Shown here: positions 34,676 through 42,496 of the stretch, piece after piece
Position numbering within the stretch: the first letter of the stretch is position 1
Layout: each line of letters begins with the position of its first letter
Origin: Sphingobium terrigena
GTDB lineage: Bacteria; Pseudomonadota; Alphaproteobacteria; Sphingomonadales; Sphingomonadaceae
Assembly: GCF_003591655.1 (NCBI RefSeq)
Contig: NZ_QVRA01000004.1
Coordinates: 82,022-146,021 of the forward strand
Length of the DNA stretch: 64,000 bases
Reading direction: 5' to 3'
Notes under the pieces: model-generated
Told to the model about the DNA's origin: nothing
The model's database searches: none
The model's input: the letters and a program-made list of their open reading frames with translations, nothing else
Translations under genes and position numbers: made by a program

Positions 34676-37387
34676 ATGGCTTTGCGACATTTCATGCTGT
34701 TCACCACAAGCGCTATGGCCCTGTTGCCAGCAGCCGTTTCCGCGCAGCAAGCCGCTCCGGCGCCCGATCCGCAGGGCGAAATCGTCGTTACGGGTATCCG
34801 CGCGAGCCTGCGCAATGCCATCAACGTCAAGAAGCAGGCCAATGCGGTCGTCGATGTCATCACATCGGAAGATATTGGCAAATTCCCTGATCGCAATGTG
34901 GCCGAATCCCTGTCGCACATTCCGGGCGTGTCCATCGATCGCCGTTTTGGCGAGGGTGAGAAGGTTGCGATCCACGGCACCGACCCCGCGCTCAACCGGA
35001 TGCTGCTGGACGGGCACGCCGTGGCATCGGCAGACTGGGGTGGCAATGACAATGACCCCACCAGCCGCACCTTCAACTATTCGCTGCTCGCCCCCGAACT
35101 GGTCGAGCGACTGGAAGTCTATAAGTCCCCCGAACCGCGCATCGACGAAGGGTCGATCGGCGGCACCGTCATCGTGCGCACGCGGCGCCCACTCGAAACT
35201 CCGGCCAATAGCGTCTTTGCGTCGGGCGGCTATTCGTGGAACGACCGTGCGGAGAAGGGCAATATTCGTGCGTCCGGCCTGTATAGCTGGAAAAATCAGG
35301 ATGAGACATTCGGCATCCTTGCCGCGGTTACTTATGACAAACAGAATCTGACACGGGCAGGCGTGGAATTTTTCGGTTTCGAAAATGCCGGCAGCCGCTT
35401 CTTCAACACAGCGGCCGACGGCAGCTTCACGCTGAAAAATCCAAATGCCACCGTTACCGGCGGCACGCTGGCGGACCTCTACAACGCCAAGAGCCCCTTT
35501 GGCATCAACTATGCCTATTTCACGCAGCAGCGTAAGCGCATCAGCTATTCGGGCACGATGCAGTTTAAGCCGACCGATAGTCTGACGTTGACGCTGACCG
35601 GCCTGCGTATCGACGGCAACTATAATAATAGCAGCCAGTCCATGTATGTCATTCCCGGCGCTTGGAGCGGCGACGTCCTGCAATCGGCCACGGTCAATGA
35701 CGGGGTCGTGACCGCTGCCAGCTTCGGCGCTGCATCGGCCAACAGCCAGAGTTCGCAGCTGGATTTGCTGGTGCGCAAAACCAAGCTCACGACCAACAAC
35801 CTCAATCTGGAGGCCGAATGGAAGAGTGACAGCGGCGCTAGCTTTACCGCCACTGGCGGCTGGAGCCGCGCGGTCGGTGGCCGCAACCCCGAATATCTGC
35901 TCGATGTCCGTACCGACCTGCCCTACAGCTACAGCTTCACGCCCAACAGCGCTGAAGTCAATTATGACGGCGACCTGACCGATCCGGCCAATTATCGTCG
36001 CAGCAACAGCGCGCAGGCACAGACGATCGACGGCCAGCCGATCATCTATAATGGCACCCAACTCGTCGCGGCACGGGCGGGTGGCATCGACTTTTCCAGA
36101 ACGATCGACCGTGATTATTATGCCGGATACGACGCCGTCATTCCGGTCGCCTTCGGACCGTTCACCGAAGTGCGGATTGGCGGCAAATATACCAAGCATC
36201 GCAACCGCCTGAACGCTGCGGGCTTCAACAATTATGATCTGTCGGGCGGTTACACGTTAGCCAGCCTGGGCGTCGATACCATCACCACGCCAAACGGTGC
36301 CTTTGACGGCACGGGCGGGACAGGCAATGCCACCCAATATATCAATCTGCCGGCCCAGGCGGTCATCGACATTCTCGCCAATTCGGTGAACATCGCCGTG
36401 GACAAGCCGACGGCATCCTACATTGTCGACGAAGAAGTCGCCGCCAATTATGTCCAGTTCAATTTCGAGCAGGGCGGGTTCCGCGGTAATATCGGCGGCC
36501 GTCTGGTCTACACCAAGAATAGCTCGGCCTTTACCGCGCAGGTCGCGCAGGGGGATGGCGCGCTGCCCGTGCTGGTCCCCGGCCGCGTCAACAATGATTA
36601 TCTGAAGTTCCTGCCCAGCTTCAACATCGCCTATGATACCGGCAGCAACGTCATCCTGCGCGGCAGCGTAGCGAAGGTGATCGCACGCCCCCGCTACGAA
36701 CAGCTGGGCGGATCGATCGGCCGCAACGACATCACGCTGGACGCGAGCGGTGGCAACCCGAACCTGAAGCCCTATCAGTCGACCAACTATGAGTTGTCCG
36801 CCGAATGGTATCCCAAGGCAGGTATGCTCTTCTCGCTGGAACTGTTCCGCCGCGAAGTGAAGGATTATATCTATAACGGCATCACGCAGCAGACTTTCTT
36901 CAACGAACTGCTGCAACAGAATCAGGTGTATAATGTGTCGCAGCCGATCAATGGCGGCAAGGCGACGGTGAACGGCGTGCTGGTGTCAGGCCAAGCGGAA
37001 ATCTGGGGCGGTTTTGGCATCCAGGCCAATTATAGCTTTGCCGACAGCTCGACCGACGAAGGGCTGAATTTGCCCTATCTGTCGAAGCATACGGTCAACA
37101 TCATTCCCTATTTCGAAAGTGGTCCGTTCCAGGCGCGGCTGAGCTATAATTATCGCTCCGCCTATTTCCGGGCGATCGGTCGCCTGAATTCGGTGGATAT
37201 GGTCGCGCCCTATAACCAGCTCGATTTCTCGGCCAGCTACGCGATCACACCGAATATCACCTTGACGGCCAACGCACAGAATTTGCTGGACGAAACCTAT
37301 ATTCAATATGCCGGCACGCGCGCCACGCCGACGGCCTTCTACAAGAATGGCCGGACCTATGCCGGCAGCGTCAGCGTGCGCTTTTGA
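34676..37387 (+). CDS. TonB-dependent receptor (carbohydrate type), paralogue
   Basis: A 903-residue outer-membrane receptor. The signal peptide ends near AAVSAQQA. GEIVVTGIRASLRNAI is the TonB-box side of the plug, followed by DIGKFPDRNVAESLSHIPGV and the barrel, which ends SVSVRF. It is clearly paralogous to 22780-25488. It diverges from nagR and precedes the N-glycan glycosidase operon, so it is the best candidate importer of GlcNAc-containing or N-glycan oligosaccharides. Confidence 0.92.
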   Translation: MALRHFMLFTTSAMALLPAAVSAQQAAPAPDPQGEIVVTGIRASLRNAINVKKQANAVVDVITSEDIGKFPDRNVAESLSHIPGVSIDRRFGEGEKVAIHGTDPALNRMLLDGHAVASADWGGNDNDPTSRTFNYSLLAPELVERLEVYKSPEPRIDEGSIGGTVIVRTRRPLETPANSVFASGGYSWNDRAEKGNIRASGLYSWKNQDETFGILAAVTYDKQNLTRAGVEFFGFENAGSRFFNTAADGSFTLKNPNATVTGGTLADLYNAKSPFGINYAYFTQQRKRISYSGTMQFKPTDSLTLTLTGLRIDGNYNNSSQSMYVIPGAWSGDVLQSATVNDGVVTAASFGAASANSQSSQLDLLVRKTKLTTNNLNLEAEWKSDSGASFTATGGWSRAVGGRNPEYLLDVRTDLPYSYSFTPNSAEVNYDGDLTDPANYRRSNSAQAQTIDGQPIIYNGTQLVAARAGGIDFSRTIDRDYYAGYDAVIPVAFGPFTEVRIGGKYTKHRNRLNAAGFNNYDLSGGYTLASLGVDTITTPNGAFDGTGGTGNATQYINLPAQAVIDILANSVNIAVDKPTASYIVDEEVAANYVQFNFEQGGFRGNIGGRLVYTKNSSAFTAQVAQGDGALPVLVPGRVNNDYLKFLPSFNIAYDTGSNVILRGSVAKVIARPRYEQLGGSIGRNDITLDASGGNPNLKPYQSTNYELSAEWYPKAGMLFSLELFRREVKDYIYNGITQQTFFNELLQQNQVYNVSQPINGGKATVNGVLVSGQAEIWGGFGIQANYSFADSSTDEGLNLPYLSKHTVNIIPYFESGPFQARLSYNYRSAYFRAIGRLNSVDMVAPYNQLDFSASYAITPNITLTANAQNLLDETYIQYAGTRATPTAFYKNGRTYAGSVSVRF

Positions 37388-37392
37388 TGATT

Positions 37393-37447
37393 GGGAACGT
37401 CCTTCGCCCCGTCGCTGCGCCGCATCGCGGGTCGGCAGGACGTTCCC
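37393..37447. repeat. Perfect 11-base inverted repeat after TonB receptor
   Basis: GGGAACGTCCT (37393-37403) and AGGACGTTCCC (37437-37447) pair perfectly around a 33-base GC-rich loop, starting six bases after the receptor stop. It may be an RNA-stabilising stem protecting the long receptor message, or an extended terminator element. Confidence 0.5.
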
Positions 37448-37514
37448 CGACCCTCTTCATGTCTGCCCACTCTCTCCAACACGGGCAGATATGATCTAGG
37501 CAGGCAACTGCCGC

Positions 37515-37551
37515 GGGCGGCCCACTGCACGGGGTCGCCCGTCCTTGTTTT
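37515..37551 (+). terminator. Likely rho-independent terminator
   Basis: GGGCGGCCC, loop ACTGCAC, GGGGTCGCCC form a strong stem with one mismatch, followed by GTCCTTGTTTT. It lies between the TonB receptor and the GH20 gene, so the glycosidase operon probably has its own promoter or is reached by read-through. Confidence 0.6.
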
Positions 37552-37601
37552 CGTGACCGGCGGATTGCACAACTGATCTGTCATCATAATGGAGCCCTGC
37601 A

Positions 37602-39875
37602 ATGCGTCGTCTCCTCGCCCTTTCGATCGCTCTAGCCGCAGCGCCTGCCGCAGCGCAGACCGCGCTTCCGCTGATCCCCATGCCCGCCCGCATTGCGCCG
37701 AGCGCGGGGACGCTCCGCATCGCCGCCGGGTCGCTCGTCAGCGCACCGGGAAATGATGTGGGCGCGGCCAAGGCGGCGAAGCTGCTGATCTCGCAGGTCC
37801 AGAAGGATCGCGGTATCGCTCTTGCTTCGGGTGCAGGCGGGGTGATCCGGTTCGAGCGTGACGCTTCGGTCGACGCTGCCGAGGGATATCGGCTGGATGT
37901 GACGCCGCAGGGCGCGACCATAAGGGCGCGCGAGGATCGCGGCCTGATCTGGGGCGCGATGACATTGGCGCAACTCTTGTCCCCTGACGCCAGGTTCGGG
38001 CAGGCCGTCACTTTACCGGCGGTTTCGATTGAGGATGCGCCCCGTTTCGTCTGGCGCGGGCTGATGATGGACGTGGCGCGGCATTTCCAGCCGGTCGAAA
38101 CCCTCTATCCGATCATCGATGCGATGGCGGCGCAGAAACTCAATACGCTGCACTTGCATCTGACCGATGATCAGGGATGGCGCGTCGAGATCAAGCGCTA
38201 TCCCAAGCTGACGGAAATCGGCGGCTGGCGCACGCCGCCATCGTCGGGCGGCGCGCCGGGCGCAAAGGTTGGCGGCTTCTACACGCAGGACGAATTGAAG
38301 GCGCTGGTCGCCCATGCGGCCGATCGCGGCATCACCATCGTGCCGGAAATCGACATGCCGGGCCATGCCCAGGCTGCTGTCGCGGCCTACCCCGAAGAAA
38401 TAGGCGTGCTGGGCGACCGCCCCGATGTCAGCCATGATTGGGGCATCAATCCCTGGCTCTTTTCCCCGTCCGACCGCAGCATGGGTTTCATCCGCAATGT
38501 GCTGGACGAGTTGATGGCCATATTCCCGTCGCCGTTCATCCATGTCGGCGGGGACGAAGCGGTCAAGGACCAGTGGCAGCGTTCGCCGCTGGTTCAGGCG
38601 CAGATGAAGAAAATGGGCATCAAGACCGAAAACCAGATGCAGGGCTGGATGATCGCGCAGCTGGGCCAATATCTCTCGTCCAAGGGCCGCCGCCTGATCG
38701 GCTGGGACGAGATATTGGAGGGCGACGTGCCGACCAGCGCGTCGGTCATGTCCTGGCGCGGCGAGAAGGGCGCGGTCGAGGCGGCGAACAAGGGGCATGA
38801 CGTCGTCCTGGCCCCCGCCCCCATTCTCTATTTCGACAGTCTCCAGTCCGACCGCAGCGACGAGCCGCCCGGCCGCCTGTCGATCCAGACGCTGGAACAG
38901 GTCTATGCGTTTGAACCGGTGGCCGCAGGCGTGTCCGCCGACAATGCGCGGCATGTGCTTGGCGCGCAGGCAACCGCCTTCTCCGAATATCTGGCGACGG
39001 CGAAGCAGAAGGAACATGCGATCTTTCCCCGCCTGTCCGCCGTGGCGGAGTTGACATGGTCGGCCAGGGACAAGCGCGACTGGAAGGACTTTGTCGCGCG
39101 GCTCGATCCGCAGATGCTGCGTTACCAGCGCGAGGGCATAGCGGCGGCGGACAGCGCCTTCGCCGTCAACTTCAGGATGCAGGGCAGCCGGGGTGACGCG
39201 CTGCGCAGCGGCAAGGTGATGCTGGCCATGGACACCCAGGCGGGCGCGGGTGCCATCCGCTATGCGACGAACGGCAAGCTGGGCGGAAGGTCGCAGGCTT
39301 ATTCCGCGCCACTGACAATCAGGACTGGCGCGAGTGTCGAGGCGGCAGCCTATCTGACCGATGGCCGTGCCGCCGCCGCGCCGCGCCGTTTCGATGCTTC
39401 CCGCGCCGCACTGCTCCGTGCGACCGCATCCGATCTGGTCGCTTGCCCCAAGGGCGCGCTTGGCCTGCGCGTGCCGCTGGTATCGGGCCAGAGCGAGGAT
39501 GCCCCGGCGTTCAACGTCAATATCTTCGACACCTGCACCCAATGGGCTGACGCGCCGCTGGGCGAGGCGAAAGCGGTCACGATCGCGGTCGCCCGCCTGC
39601 CGCGCCATTATGGTCTGGCGCATGAAGAAAGTGCTTTGCGGGCGCATTATGCGGTGACCGCGCATGGCGAGCTGGTCGTGCGGGCTGGCGGATGCGAGGG
39701 CGCGGTGGTTGGCACCTTTCCCCTGCCCGATCCAAAGAGCGCGCCCAACCGGATGACGTTCAGCGCGCCGGTTGCCGATCAGAAGGAGGACGCCAATCTC
39801 TGTTTCCAGTTCACGTCGCCCTTGTCCGATCCCTTCTATGCCGTCGAGAGCGTGACGCTGGCGGATCGTCGCTGA
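37602..39875 (+). CDS. Beta-N-acetylhexosaminidase, GH20
   Basis: A 757-residue exported enzyme (signal peptide ending PAAAQT) that removes terminal beta-linked GlcNAc or GalNAc. The GH20b domain covers about residues 22-145, and the catalytic TIM barrel starts at FVWRGLMMDVARHF. Substrate-assisted catalysis uses Asp318-Glu319 in HVGGDEA. LHLHLTDDQGWRVEIKRYP and PEIDMPGHAQAA are family motifs. After residue about 510 a beta-rich C-terminal part follows. First gene of a seven-gene coupled operon; GGAG precedes the ATG, and the stop overlaps the next start (TGATG). Confidence 0.93.
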   Translation: MRRLLALSIALAAAPAAAQTALPLIPMPARIAPSAGTLRIAAGSLVSAPGNDVGAAKAAKLLISQVQKDRGIALASGAGGVIRFERDASVDAAEGYRLDVTPQGATIRAREDRGLIWGAMTLAQLLSPDARFGQAVTLPAVSIEDAPRFVWRGLMMDVARHFQPVETLYPIIDAMAAQKLNTLHLHLTDDQGWRVEIKRYPKLTEIGGWRTPPSSGGAPGAKVGGFYTQDELKALVAHAADRGITIVPEIDMPGHAQAAVAAYPEEIGVLGDRPDVSHDWGINPWLFSPSDRSMGFIRNVLDELMAIFPSPFIHVGGDEAVKDQWQRSPLVQAQMKKMGIKTENQMQGWMIAQLGQYLSSKGRRLIGWDEILEGDVPTSASVMSWRGEKGAVEAANKGHDVVLAPAPILYFDSLQSDRSDEPPGRLSIQTLEQVYAFEPVAAGVSADNARHVLGAQATAFSEYLATAKQKEHAIFPRLSAVAELTWSARDKRDWKDFVARLDPQMLRYQREGIAAADSAFAVNFRMQGSRGDALRSGKVMLAMDTQAGAGAIRYATNGKLGGRSQAYSAPLTIRTGASVEAAAYLTDGRAAAAPRRFDASRAALLRATASDLVACPKGALGLRVPLVSGQSEDAPAFNVNIFDTCTQWADAPLGEAKAVTIAVARLPRHYGLAHEESALRAHYAVTAHGELVVRAGGCEGAVVGTFPLPDPKSAPNRMTFSAPVADQKEDANLCFQFTSPLSDPFYAVESVTLADRR

Positions 39876-42496
39876 TGCTGCGCACGACCCTCGCCCTGAT
39901 GCTGGCGGCCGCTCCGGTTGCGGTGAGCGCCGGGCTACGCACCGACATCATGCTCGACAAGGGATGGGCGCTGCGCCTGTCGCCGGACGAAAAGGAGGCG
40001 GCCAAGGCGCATCCCAGGGCCGCAGCATGGCTGCCCGCGACCGTACCGGGGACGGTGCAGAGCGACCTGATGGACGCGAAGATCACGCCCGATCCGTTCG
40101 TCGGTCTCAACGAGGCGACGATCCAGTGGGTCGGACGCAGCGATTGGGAATATCGCGGACGGATCGACGCCAATGCAGCGCTGCTGGCGCGCGATCATAT
40201 CGACCTGCTGTTTGACGGGCTGGATACGTTTGCGAGCGTGATTGTGAACGGGAAGGTAGTGCTGACCGCCAACAACGCGCATCGCCGGTGGCGCGCCGAT
40301 GTGAAGCCGCTGCTGAAAGCAGGCGCGAACGAGATAATGATCCGCTTCGCATCGCCGCTCAAGACGTTGCAGCCCAAGATATTGCCGCTCTCCAACCCCT
40401 TGCCCGGCGAATATGACAGCGTCTTTGGTGACGAGCCGGAAGGTCGGCAGACATCGCCCTATATTCGCAAGCCCAAATATCATTATGGCTGGGACTGGGG
40501 GCCGCGCATCCTGAATATCGGGCCGAACGGCCCCATCAAAATCGAAGCGTGGGACAGCCTGCGCATCGAGAGCCTGCGGGTCGCGCAGGAGGCGGTGACA
40601 CAAGCGGAAGCCCGCATCACCGCCAATCTGAACCTGGTCGCCGATCGCGGCGGTCAGGCGCGGGTGGAAACGACTGTTACTGGCCCGAACGGCCGGTCAG
40701 TCCTTTCCACCCGCAATATTCAGGTCACCGCTGGCGTCAATCAGGTCGCCGTGCCGGTATCGATCGACGCGCCGCAGCTCTGGTATCCCACCGGCTATGG
40801 CGCGCAGCCGCTCTACAAGGTCGCGGCGCGGGTCAGTTTCAACGGTGAGGATGCAGACCGGGCGGAGAAAAGCACTGGCCTGCGCACGGTCGAACTGGTG
40901 CGCGAAGCGGACGACAAGGGACGCGGGTTCATAATCAAAGTGAACGGCCTGCCGATCTTCATGAAGGGCGCCAATGTCATCCCGTTCGACAGCTTTGCGC
41001 CGCGCGTGACGGCGGAACGGATGGCGTCGATCCTGACGGACGCGCGCGACGCCAACATGAACATGGTCCGCATCTGGGGCGGCGGCCATTATCTGCCCGA
41101 CAGCTTCTATGATGCCGCCGACCAGCTGGGCCTGATGGTCTGGCAGGATTTCATGTTTGGCGGCGCGGTGACGCCCTATGATCGCGATTTTCGCGAAAAT
41201 GTCCGCATCGAGGCCGAAGAACAGGTCGCGCGGGTGCAGGCGCATCCATCGATCGTGCTGTGGTCGGGCAATAATGAAGTGCTGTCGGGCTGGGAAAACT
41301 GGTCCGACCGTATCGCTTTCAAGAAAAGGGTGGGTGCCGACGAGCAGGAGCGGATCGGTGTGGGCATGGCCATATTGTTCAACCAGGTTTTGCGCGATGC
41401 CGCAGAGCGACTGGACAGCGATGTGCCTTACTGGCCCGGATCGCCCAGCAGCAATTATGAGGGCAAGCCCGATGTCGATGGCGACGGCGATCGCCATTAT
41501 TGGGACGTCTGGGGCGGCAAGAAGCCAGCTACCGCCTATCTCGACAGCTGCCCGCGCTTCATGTCCGAATATGGGCTTCAGGCGATGCCCGTCATGCCGA
41601 CCATTCGCGCCTTTGCCGATGCCAAGGACCTGTCGATCACATCGCCGGTCATGCGCGCCCATCAGAAATTCCTGAAGGGTGAAGGACAGGAAAGATTGCT
41701 GTTCTATATCGAGCAGCGCTATCGCACGCCCCGCGACTTTGCCGACTTCGTCTATCTGAGCCAGGCGATGCAGGCCGATGGCATCGCCCTGGGGGCGCTG
41801 CACCATCGCGCCTGCCGCCCGCTCACCATGGGATCGCTATACTGGCAGTTGAACGATGTGTGGCCCGGCGCGTCCTGGTCGAGCATCGATTATGATGGTC
41901 GCTGGAAGGCGCTGCACTATGCCGCGCGCCGTTTCTTCGCGCCGGTCGCGATTGCGGCGGGCCGCCATGAGGATGGCAGGACGGACGTGTCGCTGATTTC
42001 CGACCGGACGACCCCGGTTGCGGCGACATGGCGGATTCGACGGGTCGATGTCGATGGCAGGGAGACGCTGGTGAAGGAAGGGACCGCGCCGCTCGCGCCG
42101 CTTTCCTCCCTGAAGGTTGGCGACCTTGGCGACGACATGCTGTTCGGCATGGCGGACAGGAGCCGCACCTTTGCAGTCGCGGACCTGATGGTGGATGGCA
42201 GGCAGGTATCGCGGGCCATCGTGTCGGCCCTGCCGGAAAAGGCGATGGCCCTGCCGGACCCCGGCCTGGTCGCACGCTGGTCGTTAAGCGCCGATGGCAA
42301 GCCGCAACTCACCGTCACGGCAACGCGCTTTGCGCGCGGACTATGGATCGGTTTCGGCACGATCGATGCCCGCGCGTCCGACAATTATGTCGATCTGCTG
42401 CCCGGTGAGAGCGTGACCGCTTCCATTGCATCGAAGGCGCCGCTTTCCACCCTGCAAAAGGCACTGGAGCTGCGTCATCTGGGAGATGGTCGTTGA
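39875..42496 (+). CDS. Beta-mannosidase, GH2
   Basis: An 873-residue exported GH2 enzyme. PKYHYGWDWGPR at residues 200-211 is characteristic of beta-mannosidases in this family. The acid/base is Glu468 in WSGNNEV and the nucleophile Glu565 in MSEYGLQAMP. RIWGGGHYLPDSFYDAADQL is a further marker. In N-glycan breakdown it would cut the single Man-beta-1,4-GlcNAc bond of the core after the alpha-mannoses are gone. Start 39875 shares one base with the upstream stop. Confidence 0.9.
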   Translation: MLRTTLALMLAAAPVAVSAGLRTDIMLDKGWALRLSPDEKEAAKAHPRAAAWLPATVPGTVQSDLMDAKITPDPFVGLNEATIQWVGRSDWEYRGRIDANAALLARDHIDLLFDGLDTFASVIVNGKVVLTANNAHRRWRADVKPLLKAGANEIMIRFASPLKTLQPKILPLSNPLPGEYDSVFGDEPEGRQTSPYIRKPKYHYGWDWGPRILNIGPNGPIKIEAWDSLRIESLRVAQEAVTQAEARITANLNLVADRGGQARVETTVTGPNGRSVLSTRNIQVTAGVNQVAVPVSIDAPQLWYPTGYGAQPLYKVAARVSFNGEDADRAEKSTGLRTVELVREADDKGRGFIIKVNGLPIFMKGANVIPFDSFAPRVTAERMASILTDARDANMNMVRIWGGGHYLPDSFYDAADQLGLMVWQDFMFGGAVTPYDRDFRENVRIEAEEQVARVQAHPSIVLWSGNNEVLSGWENWSDRIAFKKRVGADEQERIGVGMAILFNQVLRDAAERLDSDVPYWPGSPSSNYEGKPDVDGDGDRHYWDVWGGKKPATAYLDSCPRFMSEYGLQAMPVMPTIRAFADAKDLSITSPVMRAHQKFLKGEGQERLLFYIEQRYRTPRDFADFVYLSQAMQADGIALGALHHRACRPLTMGSLYWQLNDVWPGASWSSIDYDGRWKALHYAARRFFAPVAIAAGRHEDGRTDVSLISDRTTPVAATWRIRRVDVDGRETLVKEGTAPLAPLSSLKVGDLGDDMLFGMADRSRTFAVADLMVDGRQVSRAIVSALPEKAMALPDPGLVARWSLSADGKPQLTVTATRFARGLWIGFGTIDARASDNYVDLLPGESVTASIASKAPLSTLQKALELRHLGDGR

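Noticed and set aside
38013..39665. Minus-strand frame of 550 codons opposite the GH20 gene
   Set aside because: It is a shadow of a clear GH20 enzyme; no ribosome-binding site or domain supports it.
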